Assembly (NCBI GenBank): GCA_963808615.1
Contig: CAWEGV010000011.1
Coordinates: 62,001 to 126,000 of the forward strand
Reading direction: 5' to 3'
DNA from: Palsa-504 sp963808615
GTDB lineage: Bacteria; Actinomycetota; Actinomycetes; Streptosporangiales; Streptosporangiaceae
DNA length: 64,000 nucleotides
Shown here piece after piece: positions 33,283 through 42,420 of this stretch. The position numbers and the translations under genes were made by a program. The notes under the pieces were generated by a model, which saw only the letters and a list, made by a program, of their open reading frames with translations, was not told the DNA's origin and made no database searches. Each line of letters opens with the position of its first letter. The stretch's first letter is position 1.

Positions 33283-35094
33283 TCAGATCGCCAGCGTCAC
33301 CCCCGTCGGTGAGTGCGCGGTCCTCAGCACCCGGCCGCCGCCCAGGTACATGTGCACGCCGCAGGGCAGGCAGGGGTCGAAGCTGCGCACGGCGCGCATG
33401 ATGTCGATGCCCTTGAAGTTCTCCGGCGGGTTCTCCTCGAAGATCGGCGTGTTCTGGACCGCGTCCTCGTACGGCCCGGGCGTCCCGTAGACGTCGCGGA
33501 CGCTGCCGTTCCACGGCGTGGGCGGGTACGGGTGGTAGTTCGCGATCTTCCCGTCCCTGATCACCATGTGGTGCGACAGCACGCCGCGGACCGCCTCGGT
33601 GAAGCCGCAGCTGTACGCGTCCTGCGGCACGGTGAACGACTCCCAGGTCTTGGTCCGCCCGGCCCGGATCTCGGCCAGGGCCTGCTCGACGAAGTACACC
33701 GCGCACGCGGCGGCGTAGGCCTGGAAGTAGGTCCTGGCCCGGTCCCGCTCGATGGCGTTGGACAGTGGCTGGCCGGCCTTGTCCACGGGGATCTTCCACT
33801 CGAAGGTGGTTTCCGGCCGGGACACGGTCTTGGGCAGGTTGATCTTCACGCTGTGCCCGGTGGACTGCACGTAACCGAAGTCGATCAGGCCGCCCAGCGC
33901 CGTGGCCCACAGCCGCGCGATCGGGCCGCCGCCGGTGTCCAGTGGCAGGTGGTCCTGGCCGTCGAACCAGCGCGGCGACATGGTCCAGCTGTAGGCGCCG
34001 TCGAAGTCACGCTTGGCCGGCTTGGGGATCGTGTGCTGGTTCCACGGATGCCGCCGGTCCACCGGGTTGCCGAGCGGGTCGCTGGTGACGAACATCTCCT
34101 GGTCTTCCCAGTCCTCGTAGTACGAGTGACCGAGCAGGATCCTGATGCCCAGGTTGATGTCGACCAGGCTGTTGGTGACCAGCTGCCCGTCCACCACCAC
34201 GCCGGGGGAGACGAACATCTTCCGGCCCCAGTCGGCCATGTTCTGGTAGCTGAAGTCGCAGTACTCCGGGTTGTTGAGGCTGCCCCAGCAGCCCAGCAGC
34301 ACCCGCCGCCTGCCGACCTCCTCGTACCCGGGCAGGGCCTCGTAGAAGAAGTCGAACAGGTCGTCGTGCATCGGCACGACCCGCTTCATGAACTCCACGT
34401 AACGCATGAGCCGGGTCAGGTAGTCGGTGAACAGCTGCACTGTGGCGACCGTGCCGACCCCGCCCGGGTACAGTGTGGACGGGTGCACGTGGCGCCCCTC
34501 CATCAGGCAGAACATCTCCCTGGTGGACCGGCTGACCGCCAGCGCCTCGCGGTAGAACTCGCCCTCCAGCGGGTTGAGCGAGCGCATGATGTCGCCGATG
34601 GTGCGGTAGCCGTGCTCGGCCGCGTGCGGCGCCTCGGTGGCGTTGGCCCGCTCCAGCACGCCGGGGTTGGTCTCGGCCACCATCTTCTCGCAGAAGTCCA
34701 CCCCGACCAGGTTCTCCTGGAAGATGTTGTGGTCGAACATGTATTCCGCGGCCTCGCCGAGGTTGATGATCCACTCGCCCAGGTGCGGCGGCCGGACCCC
34801 GTAGGCCATGTTCTGGTTGTAGACCGAGCAGGTCGCGTGGTTGTCACCGCAGATCCCGCAGATCCGGCTGGTGATGAAGTGCGCGTCGCGCGGGTCCTTG
34901 CCCTTCATGAAGATGCTGTAGCCGCGGAAGATCGATGAAGTGCTGTGGCACTCCGCGACCCGCTTAGCCTTGAAGTCGATCTTGGTGTAGATACCGAGGC
35001 TGCCCACGATCCGCGTGATGGGATCCCAGGTCATCTCGACCAGGTCGGTCTCGGCGGAGGCGGGGTCGGTCGTCCTCGGTTCGGTCGTTGTCAT
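33283..35094 (-). CDS. hhyL: [NiFe] hydrogenase large subunit, group 1h
   Basis: This is the catalytic subunit for H2 oxidation. The NiFe(CN)2CO site ligands are present: Cys79/Cys82 in SRICGICGDNHATC and Cys575/Cys578 in DPCLPCGVH. A 22-residue tail after His581 is the substrate of the maturation protease at 29253. The overall sequence (FRGYSIFMKGKDPRDAHF, GVGTVATVQLF) and operon content match the high-affinity, oxygen-insensitive group 1h (former group 5) enzymes that scavenge atmospheric H2 in soil actinomycetes. The 603-residue frame is intact. The gene starts 4 nt after the small-subunit stop. Confidence 0.95.
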   Translation of the reverse strand: MTTTEPRTTDPASAETDLVEMTWDPITRIVGSLGIYTKIDFKAKRVAECHSTSSIFRGYSIFMKGKDPRDAHFITSRICGICGDNHATCSVYNQNMAYGVRPPHLGEWIINLGEAAEYMFDHNIFQENLVGVDFCEKMVAETNPGVLERANATEAPHAAEHGYRTIGDIMRSLNPLEGEFYREALAVSRSTREMFCLMEGRHVHPSTLYPGGVGTVATVQLFTDYLTRLMRYVEFMKRVVPMHDDLFDFFYEALPGYEEVGRRRVLLGCWGSLNNPEYCDFSYQNMADWGRKMFVSPGVVVDGQLVTNSLVDINLGIRILLGHSYYEDWEDQEMFVTSDPLGNPVDRRHPWNQHTIPKPAKRDFDGAYSWTMSPRWFDGQDHLPLDTGGGPIARLWATALGGLIDFGYVQSTGHSVKINLPKTVSRPETTFEWKIPVDKAGQPLSNAIERDRARTYFQAYAAACAVYFVEQALAEIRAGRTKTWESFTVPQDAYSCGFTEAVRGVLSHHMVIRDGKIANYHPYPPTPWNGSVRDVYGTPGPYEDAVQNTPIFEENPPENFKGIDIMRAVRSFDPCLPCGVHMYLGGGRVLRTAHSPTGVTLAI

Positions 35095-35098
35095 CTCG

Positions 35099-36139
<1,041 letters not shown>

Positions 36140-36476
36140 TGCGCACCCCTTCGGTAGCGCGACGATGGGGCTGTGCGGCATCCCCGGGTCACGCGAGCCT
36201 CTGCCCGGCATGGCCCAGTAGCTCGCCGGCGAGAGACGCCGGCCGACTGACCGCTCATCACATGCTCACACGCGCCGGCTCGCGGCGACTGCGCCGTCAC
36301 CGGTTCCCCCAGCCTAGACCGGCCCCGCTCGGATCACAAGACAGAACAGTCCGTGTGCGGACACAACTGTCTGACCGGCCCGGCTCGTCTACGGAGCGCT
36401 TTTGGACGTACTCTCATTGCATACTCCGGTGATGGCGCACCGGTGATTCTCCGTGGCCCGAGACCGGAGGGTGGCG
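36140..36476. promoter_or_regulatory. Divergent control region of hydrogenase operon and HATPase-HTH gene
   Basis: The 337-nt gap must carry the hhyS promoter and that of the divergent regulator. An inverted repeat at 36342-36373 is the clearest site. GGAGGGTGGCG before ATG 36477 is the regulator's ribosome site. No other strong element was found. Confidence 0.5.
36342..36373. promoter_or_regulatory. Imperfect inverted repeat, candidate operator
   Basis: CAGAACAGT (36342-36350) pairs with ACTGTCTG (36366-36373) with one extra base, and a nested GTGT/ACAC pair lies in the centre. The location between hhyS and the divergent HTH gene suggests a regulator binding site. It could also be a leader hairpin. 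Confidence 0.45.
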
Positions 36477-37043
36477 ATGGACAAGCGGGCCGACCTGGTC
36501 AGCGACAACGTCGAGGTGGTGCCCGTCGTGGTGCTGTCGCAGACGTTTCCCGCGCGGCCGTCGTCCATCCCGGACATCCGCGATTTCGTCCGCCGCTGCC
36601 TGGCCCAGTCGCCGCTGTCTGAGGAAGACAACCGCGAAGTCGGTGAGACCGTCGCCCAGGCCCTGCTCGAGGCGGCCGGGCCGACCGGCGCGATCAGCGT
36701 CTCGTTCCGGATCTTCCCCGATCACGTCGAGGTCGACGTGCTGCGCTCCGGCGGCCAGATCGGGACGCCCGCCGGCCTGGACGCCCTGACCTCGCTGCTC
36801 AGGGCCCAGGAGGAGCCGGCCGGAAGCTACGACGGGCCAGGCCCGCACGACGGGTCCGAGACGGCGTTCGCGGACTGGATGGCGGCCGCGCTGCGCCGGG
36901 AGGGCATGACCATGGAGGTGGCCGCACGCCAGCTCGGCGTCTCGGTCAAGACGGTCAGCCGCTGGGTAGGCGGCACCACCGAGCCGCGGCTGCGCGACCT
37001 GCGGCGCATCCGTGAGCTGTTCGGCGAGTTTCCGCTCCCTTGA
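36477..37043 (+). CDS. HATPase-like plus HTH regulator divergent from hydrogenase
   Basis: The N-terminal 110 residues resemble anti-sigma-type HATPase domains (FPARPSSIPDIRDFVRRCL, then GETVAQALLEAAGPTGAISV and FPDHVEVDVL) but lack a clear ATP-lid glycine motif. The C-terminal 50 residues are a helix-turn-helix: MTMEVAARQLGVSVKTVSRW. It may sense a signal by protein contact or nucleotide and bind DNA directly. The divergent position beside hhyS makes it a likely hydrogenase regulator (inference). The product is 188 residues, with a strong ribosome site before ATG 36477. Confidence 0.7.
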   Translation: MDKRADLVSDNVEVVPVVVLSQTFPARPSSIPDIRDFVRRCLAQSPLSEEDNREVGETVAQALLEAAGPTGAISVSFRIFPDHVEVDVLRSGGQIGTPAGLDALTSLLRAQEEPAGSYDGPGPHDGSETAFADWMAAALRREGMTMEVAARQLGVSVKTVSRWVGGTTEPRLRDLRRIRELFGEFPLP

Positions 37044-37108
37044 TCCCGCGGTTCACAGGGCTGTACCTCACCCCGGCCAGTGGACCATAGCCTGCCCGAG
37101 CGCCTACC

Positions 37109-37696
37109 GTGGGGCCCGTGGCTGCAATCACGGGTAAGTTCCGGCTCGGGCCGGACAACGGACGCGTCATCCTCAGGACCGGCCGGGCCGGGCTCGCGGC
37201 CAAGGCCGGTCATGACCTGACCATCGAGATCACCCACTGGTCGGCCCGGGTCGAGATGCCAGACGAGGAGGCCGGCGGCATCGGCGCCGCCACGGTCACC
37301 GCCGAACTCGATCTCGGTTCGCTGGCGGTCCGCGAGGGGACCGGCGGCGCCAAGCCGCTGACCGACCGGGACCGCGGCGAGATCAAGAAGACCATGAGCG
37401 GCATCCTGGGTGACGGCCAGGCCAGCTTCACCTCCTCACGGATCATCCGCACCGGCGCCAGCGGCGGCGCGGTCGAGGGCACGCTCACCATCAACGGGAA
37501 GACCCAGCCGGCCCGGCTGCAGGTCTCCGAACCCGGGCCCGGCCGGTACCGGGGAACCGGGACCGTGGTGCAGTCCGCCTACGGGATCAAGCCCTATGTC
37601 GGCTTCTTCGGCGCGCTCAAGCTGCGCGACGAGGTCGGGGTGGAGTTCGAGGTGGACCTGACCAAGGCACCCTCCGACGAATCGGATCCCGCCTGA
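37109..37696 (+). CDS. YceI family protein
   Basis: The 195-residue lipocalin-like protein follows the YceI pattern: LGPDNGRVILRTGRAGLAAKAGHDLTIEI, DRGEIKKTMSGILG, FTSSRI, VEGTLTINGKTQP and YGIKPYVGFFGALKLRDEVGVEFEV. The family binds polyprenoid or other long lipids. There is no signal peptide, which is common in actinobacterial members. GTG 37109 and GTG 37118 are both possible starts. It is a single gene, close to the HATPase-HTH gene but with its own short spacer. Confidence 0.88.
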   Translation: MGPVAAITGKFRLGPDNGRVILRTGRAGLAAKAGHDLTIEITHWSARVEMPDEEAGGIGAATVTAELDLGSLAVREGTGGAKPLTDRDRGEIKKTMSGILGDGQASFTSSRIIRTGASGGAVEGTLTINGKTQPARLQVSEPGPGRYRGTGTVVQSAYGIKPYVGFFGALKLRDEVGVEFEVDLTKAPSDESDPA

Positions 37697-37835
37697 CGCT
37701 CCTTGTCGCCGGCCCTTGTCGTCGGCCAGTCCGCCCTGCCCGCGCCCTGACTCAATCGCGCCTCAATCGCAGCTGAGAGACCCTCTGACACGCTGTGGAT
37801 GGCAGCTTCCATGCCGGCTGTGAGGAGGGGACGAC

Positions 37836-37940
37836 ATGGGCTGGTTCTGGCTTGATGTGCCGCTGGCCGTCACGCTGTTCACGGTGTGGGCCTCGGCGTG
37901 CGGATGGCTGGTGCGGGTGTGCGGGCGGAACCGGGGCTAG
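37836..37940 (+). CDS. Small membrane microprotein (34 aa)
   Basis: The frame encodes one Trp-rich hydrophobic helix (MGWFWLDVPLAVTLFTVWAS) and a short basic end. GAGGAGGGGACGAC before the ATG is a convincing ribosome site, and the next small gene starts 2 nt after the stop. I know no family. Codon choice is consistent with coding. The pairing with the Cys-containing 55-residue protein suggests a small operon. Confidence 0.5.
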   Translation: MGWFWLDVPLAVTLFTVWASACGWLVRVCGRNRG

Positions 37941-37942
37941 CC

Positions 37943-38110
37943 ATGGATCTCAGCGTGATGTTCATGGACTGCCCCGAGTTCTCCGACCAGCACCGCACGA
38001 TCCGGTGCGGGCTCCCGGCCGCCGCCGAATACCGCTACCCGGTCAGCTCCCTGGAGGGGCTGCTGGAAAGCGTGAAGATCCGGTGCCCGCCCGGACTGAG
38101 CGTGGCATGA
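37943..38110 (+). CDS. Small Cys-containing protein (55 aa)
   Basis: The frame reads MDLSVMFMDCPEF, then RTIRCGLPAAAEYRY, then LLESVKIRCPPGL. It resembles small actinobacterial proteins of the form RCGLPAEVxxR and ESxxIRCPxGHxFNGP, which look like compact zinc-binding units. Those are usually about 10-15 residues longer; this one stops right after RCPPG, so it may have lost the last His-containing segment. It follows the 34-residue membrane microprotein by 2 nt. Confidence 0.55.
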   Translation: MDLSVMFMDCPEFSDQHRTIRCGLPAAAEYRYPVSSLEGLLESVKIRCPPGLSVA

Positions 38111-38182
38111 GGCCTGCCGCAAAACCCGGTGCGGGGCGATAGCGTGCTGTCAAGCTGCGCGACATGAAGGGGTGCGAGGTCT

Positions 38183-39136
38183 GTGGACATCGTCTTCGCC
38201 CTGCTCGCCGCGTTCTGCAACGCGGTCAATGAGGCCACTCAGCACGTCGCCAGCACAGCCAGCCCGCGCCGGTCCTCGGGCTGGCGGCTGGTGGTCTACC
38301 TGTTCCGCAATCCGCTGTGGCTGTTCGGCTGGGTGGCCTTGATCGGGGCGTTCGTGTTCCAGGCTCTTGCTCTGCACGAAGGTCTGATCTCTGTCGTGCA
38401 GCCGGTGCTGGCCACCGAGCTCGTCTTCATGCTCGTGCTGCGCCGGTTGTGGATCCACCAGGCTATCCGGCCGATCACGTGGGGCGCCGCCGCCTTGGCC
38501 TGCGTGAGCCTGACCGTGTTCATCGTCATGAGCGAGCCCAGGGGCGGCCAGCCCAACCCGATCAGTCATCACTGGATCACAGCCGGACTGGCCTGCTGCG
38601 CCGTAGCCGCGGTCCTGGCCGTCCTGGCGCGATGGGGATCCCCGGCCCGGCGCGCTGCCCTGTACGCCGCGGCCTGCGCGGTCATGTGGGCCCTGGTAGC
38701 TACGTTCATCAAGGCCACCACGGACACGCTGGCCCAGTTCGGCGTGGCCGGGATGTTCACGCGCTGGCCCGTCTATGCCCTGGCCCTGGGCAGCGCGGCG
38801 GCGCTCATCCTGCAGCAGGTGGCGCTTCACGTCGGGCCGCTGCGGGTCTCCCAGCCGGTCCTGGTCATCGTCGATCCGATGGTCAGCATCGCCCTGAGCG
38901 TGTGGCTGTTCGGCGAGCACTTCACCTCTGACGCCGCCGTGCTGGCCGCGGCGGCCATCGCCTTCGCCGTGATGTGCGCCGGGGTAGTGGTGCTCACGCA
39001 GACGGCGCCGGCGACCATGCAAGCCGATGCCCCCCAAGCCGATGCCCACGAAGCCGCAGCCACGGAAGCCGATGCCCACGAAGCCGCAGCCACGGAAACC
39101 GATGCCGCACCGGCCGAAGCCCCTCAAGACGGCTAA
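38183..39136 (+). CDS. DMT-type membrane transporter with Ala/Glu/Asp tail
   Basis: Nine to ten hydrophobic segments form a drug/metabolite transporter-like fold (NIPA/EamA relatives): the N-terminal ALLAAFCNAVNEATQHVAS, then FQALALHEGLISVVQPVLA and VSQPVLVIVDPMVSIALSVW. The C-terminal 50 residues are a hydrophilic repeat (ADAHEAAATE twice, then variants), encoded by 30-nt direct repeats at 39040-39110. GTG 38183 follows GCGAGG. The substrate is unknown; relatives are common in actinomycetes. Confidence 0.78.
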   Translation: MDIVFALLAAFCNAVNEATQHVASTASPRRSSGWRLVVYLFRNPLWLFGWVALIGAFVFQALALHEGLISVVQPVLATELVFMLVLRRLWIHQAIRPITWGAAALACVSLTVFIVMSEPRGGQPNPISHHWITAGLACCAVAAVLAVLARWGSPARRAALYAAACAVMWALVATFIKATTDTLAQFGVAGMFTRWPVYALALGSAAALILQQVALHVGPLRVSQPVLVIVDPMVSIALSVWLFGEHFTSDAAVLAAAAIAFAVMCAGVVVLTQTAPATMQADAPQADAHEAAATEADAHEAAATETDAAPAEAPQDG

Positions 39137-39181
39137 GCCACCGGTTCCCTGGGCCGGGACAGCCACGGCGCGCAGCCCCGC

Positions 39182-39880
39182 TCAGCTCAGCTTGTCGGCC
39201 ATGGCCCTGACGCCGGCGATGAACATCTCGACGCCCAGCCGGTAATGGAAGTCCGGGTCACAGTTAGCCATCGGCGCGGCGCATTCGACCAGGTGCGGGT
39301 AGCGGGCTGCGGGCAGCATGGCCAGCTCGAGCTGGCTGCGCCGGTTCCATTCCGCGCGCTCCTCGTCGGAGAGTTCGGGACGGTAGCCGGCCTCGCTCAT
39401 GACCAGGGTGATCGCGGTCCACAGCGTGCTCCGGGCGATCTCGGCGGCGTGCACCGGATCGAACCCGGCGCCGCGCAGGATCGCCAGGGCGGTTTCGGTG
39501 GCGCCCAGCGCCGCCTCGCTCCGCTTCTCGGTCTCGAGCAGCAACGGGGGGGCCGACGGATGGGCGCGTAGCACCCGGAGCAGGGACTCCAGCCCGCCCT
39601 GGAGCTGAGCCCACCACGGGACCGACGGGTCGACACGCAGCTCGATCTCGCCCCAGACCTGCTCGGCCATGCCCTCGAGCAGGTCTTCCTTGCTGCGGAA
39701 ATGCCAGTACAGCGCCATCGGGGTAACGCCCAGGTCCTGGGCCAGCTTGCGGATGGTCAGCGCATCAAGACCGTCGGTGTCGGCGAGCTTGAGCGCTCGG
39801 TCCACCACGGCGCGCTTGCTGAGCCGGGCGCGGCCGCCCTCCTCGCCGCGCGGCTCCTCAGAGCGAAGGTCTGCATCCAT
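39182..39880 (-). CDS. TetR-family repressor of the adjacent exporter
   Basis: The N-terminal HTH (ALTIRKLAQDLGVTPMALYWHFRSKEDLLE) is typical TetR, and the roughly 150-residue C-terminal domain resembles TetR_C ligand-binding domains (WWAQLQGGLESLLRVLRAHP). It is divergent from a DHA2 MFS exporter across 110 nt that contain two nested inverted repeats, the classical self-regulated repressor/efflux arrangement. ATG 39880 or the GTG just upstream could start it. The product is about 232 residues, intact. Confidence 0.92.
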   Translation of the reverse strand: MDADLRSEEPRGEEGGRARLSKRAVVDRALKLADTDGLDALTIRKLAQDLGVTPMALYWHFRSKEDLLEGMAEQVWGEIELRVDPSVPWWAQLQGGLESLLRVLRAHPSAPPLLLETEKRSEAALGATETALAILRGAGFDPVHAAEIARSTLWTAITLVMSEAGYRPELSDEERAEWNRRSQLELAMLPAARYPHLVECAAPMANCDPDFHYRLGVEMFIAGVRAMADKLS

Positions 39881-39883
39881 CAC

Positions 39884-39963
39884 TTGACAACTATACGCCG
39901 TACACGCATGATGTACAACGTACTTGTACGATGTATATGAACGAGATACAGGTACGGCGTATA
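39884..39963. promoter_or_regulatory. TetR operator and exporter promoter
   Basis: TATACGCCGTAC (39892-39903) and GTACGGCGTATA (39952-39963) are perfect inverted arms. Between them GTACAA-CGTAC-TTGTAC (39913-39929) is a second palindrome. TTGACA at 39884 with CATGAT at 39907, 17-nt spacer, is a plausible -35/-10 for the MFS gene, so the repressor would cover the promoter. Confidence 0.8.
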
Positions 39964-39990
39964 TGAGATCACAGAGGAAGGACGATCGCT

Positions 39991-41607
39991 GTGTCAGCGA
40001 GCACCACGGATCCCGGGGGGTCCACTAGGCGTCTGGAATCCATAGGCTCCGCCACGTCGAGGAGATGGTGGGCGCTGGCGGCCATGAGCCTGGCCGCCTT
40101 CATGACCTACCTCGACAACAACGTGACCAACGTCGCGATCCCGACCATCCAGCGCAGTCTGCATCTGTCGGTAGCGGGGCTGGAATGGGTGGTCAGCAGC
40201 TACCTGCTCACGCTGGCCGGGCTGCTACTGGTCGGCGGCAGGCTGGCCGACGTGTACGGGCGGCGCCGGGTGTTCCTGATCGGCCTGGCCATCTTCACGC
40301 TGTCCTCGCTAGCCGCTGGGCTGGCCGCCAGCGGCGGCGTGCTCATCGCCAGCCGCGCGGTACAGGGGATCGGCGCCGCACTGCTGATGCCGACCACGCT
40401 GGCCATCATCGTGGCGGCCTTCACCGACGTGCGGGAGCGCGCCATGGCCATCGGCATCTGGGCCGCGGTCGGCGCGCTGGCCCTTGCTCTCGGCCCGGTA
40501 CTCGGCGGCCTGATCACCCAGCACATCCGCTGGGGCTGGATCTTCCTCATCAACGTGCCGGTGGGCGTCATCACGTTCGCCATCGCCGTGGTAAACGTGA
40601 CCGAATCGCGGGCCTCCTCCGTGAGCCGGCAGCTCGACCTGCCCGGCCTGGTTACCTCGGCGTTGGCCTTGTTCACGCTGACCTACGCCCTGATCGAAGG
40701 CAACGTGAAGGGCTGGACCTCACCGCTGATCCTCGGCGCATTCGCGATCGCCGCGGCCGTGGCCGCGGCCTTCCTGGCGATCGAGGCGCGTAGCGAGCAC
40801 CCGATGGTCCCGCTGCAGATGTTCCGGCGCCGTGAGTTCAGCGGCGGCATCACCACCATGATGATCTGGTCCTTCGGCATCCTCGGAATCTACTTCTTCA
40901 CCTCGCTCTACCTGCAGGGAATCCTCGGTTTCTCGCCGACCAAGGCCGGCCTGGCGTTCGTGCCGATGGCGCTGTCCGTCGCGGTCTTCGCGGCGATCGC
41001 GCCGCGGATCGCGGCGCTGGCCGGGGCGCACCGCACGGTGGCGTTCGGCATGCTGCTCATGGTCGTCGGCCTGGTCCTGTTCGCCCGGCTCGGCCTGGGC
41101 GCCAGCTACGCCGACCTGCTGCCCGGATTCATCCTGTTCGGCGCCGGGGCAGGGCTGATGAACGTGCCGCTCACCAACACGGTCATGGATGCCACCCCGC
41201 TGGCCCGGGCGGGCATCGCGTCCGCGCTGCTCAACGCCTCACGGGAGGTAGCCGGGCTGCTCGGCATCACGCTCATCGGCGCGATACTGCGGACCCGGGA
41301 GGCCGCCGCGCTGCGGGCCGGAGCGGGACCGGTGCATGCGTTCGTGGACGGGTATCACCTCGGGCTGATCGTTACGATCCTGCTGCTGGCGGCTGGGGTC
41401 GTGGTCAGCTACCTGACGCTCCGCCCGCGCACCGCCGAAGCGGCGCCCGCGGACCGGATTCCCACGGCCGGTGAGATCGAGGCTGCCGGCGAGTCCCTGG
41501 GTGAGTTTGTTCTCGCGGAGGGACTGGTGACCTCGGCGCACGGCGACGGGGACGGCGCGGGCTCCGGGGGCGTCCGCGCCGGCCACGCGACCGTGCCGCG
41601 GTCCTGA
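39991..41607 (+). CDS. DHA2-family MFS exporter
   Basis: This is a 538-residue, 14-helix-type exporter with LDNNVTNVAIPTIQRSL in helix 1, motif A GGRLADVYGRRRVFLI and motif C-like GALALALGPVLGGLI. It is a proton-driven drug efflux pump by family. The C-terminal 70 residues are hydrophilic and acidic. The GTG start follows GAGGAAGG. It is controlled by the divergent TetR, and a strong terminator follows. The substrate is probably also the TetR inducer. Confidence 0.9.
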   Translation: MSASTTDPGGSTRRLESIGSATSRRWWALAAMSLAAFMTYLDNNVTNVAIPTIQRSLHLSVAGLEWVVSSYLLTLAGLLLVGGRLADVYGRRRVFLIGLAIFTLSSLAAGLAASGGVLIASRAVQGIGAALLMPTTLAIIVAAFTDVRERAMAIGIWAAVGALALALGPVLGGLITQHIRWGWIFLINVPVGVITFAIAVVNVTESRASSVSRQLDLPGLVTSALALFTLTYALIEGNVKGWTSPLILGAFAIAAAVAAAFLAIEARSEHPMVPLQMFRRREFSGGITTMMIWSFGILGIYFFTSLYLQGILGFSPTKAGLAFVPMALSVAVFAAIAPRIAALAGAHRTVAFGMLLMVVGLVLFARLGLGASYADLLPGFILFGAGAGLMNVPLTNTVMDATPLARAGIASALLNASREVAGLLGITLIGAILRTREAAALRAGAGPVHAFVDGYHLGLIVTILLLAAGVVVSYLTLRPRTAEAAPADRIPTAGEIEAAGESLGEFVLAEGLVTSAHGDGDGAGSGGVRAGHATVPRS

Positions 41608-41631
41608 GCCCGCGGCTCGGGAGGGGGGAAC

Positions 41632-41674
41632 AGCAGTGAGCCCGGCCGGAGAGGTTCCGGCCGGGCTCACTGCT
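41632..41674. terminator. 19-bp hairpin terminator after MFS gene
   Basis: AGCAGTGAGCCCGGCCGGA (41632-41650) is exactly complementary to 41656-41674 with a 5-nt loop. It separates the MFS gene from the F420-reductase-like gene. Confidence 0.9.
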
Positions 41675-41727
41675 CCCCGTGCAGACGTCCGCGGAATGAT
41701 CGGGCCCGGCCCGGGGTTGGCGGGGTC

Positions 41728-42396
41728 ATGACAACTGTGGGCATCATCGGCAGCGGGATGATTGGCGGCACGGTGGCCCGGCTGAGCGTAGCGGCCGGGC
41801 ACACCGTGGTGCTGAGCAACTCGCGCGGTCCGGAGACCCTGGCCGAACTCGTAGCCGAACTCGGCCCGCTCGCCAGCGCCGCCACCGCCGAGCAGGCCGG
41901 TGAGGCGGGCGACCTGGTGGTGGTCAGCGTCCCGGTCAAGGCGTTCGGAGACATTCCGGTCAAGCCGCTGGCCGGCCAGGCAGTCCTGGACACCGGCAAC
42001 TACTATCCCCAGCGCGACGGGCACATCGCGGAGCTCGACACCGGCGCGCTCACCAGCAGCGGGCTGCTCCAGCGCTACCTGCCGGACGCGCACGTGGTGA
42101 AGGTGTTCAACAACATCTTCTTCAAGCACCTGGGCTCGCTGGCCCGCCCGCACGGCGCCGAGGACCGTTCCGCCCTGCCCATCGCGGGCGACAGCGACCA
42201 GGCCAAGGCGGCGGTCACCGCGTTCCTCGACTCGATCGGCTACGACGCCGTGGACGGGGGTCCGCTGGCCGACAGCTGGCGCCAGGAGCCGGGCACTCCG
42301 GTCTACGGCAGTCCCTACGGGCCGTTCTCCGACGAGGTGGGCACCCCCGCCGGCGCCGCGCGGATCCGCGCCGACCTGACCGGAGCGCACCGGTAG
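41728..42396 (+). CDS. NADPH:F420 oxidoreductase-like protein
   Basis: A Rossmann motif at the extreme N-terminus (VGIIGSGMIGGTVARL), then SNSRGPETL (NADP phosphate-binding Ser/Arg region), VVSVPVKA, DTGNYYPQRDG and VKVFNNIFFKHL match the F420_oxidored/NADP-binding family (DinA/Npd-like). Many actinobacterial members use NADP without F420, so the cofactor is open. The product is 222 residues, complete. The gene stands alone, 24 nt upstream of the ABC exporter. Confidence 0.85.
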   Translation: MTTVGIIGSGMIGGTVARLSVAAGHTVVLSNSRGPETLAELVAELGPLASAATAEQAGEAGDLVVVSVPVKAFGDIPVKPLAGQAVLDTGNYYPQRDGHIAELDTGALTSSGLLQRYLPDAHVVKVFNNIFFKHLGSLARPHGAEDRSALPIAGDSDQAKAAVTAFLDSIGYDAVDGGPLADSWRQEPGTPVYGSPYGPFSDEVGTPAGAARIRADLTGAHR

Positions 42397-42420
42397 GGCC
42401 GCGACTTAGGCTGGTGCACT

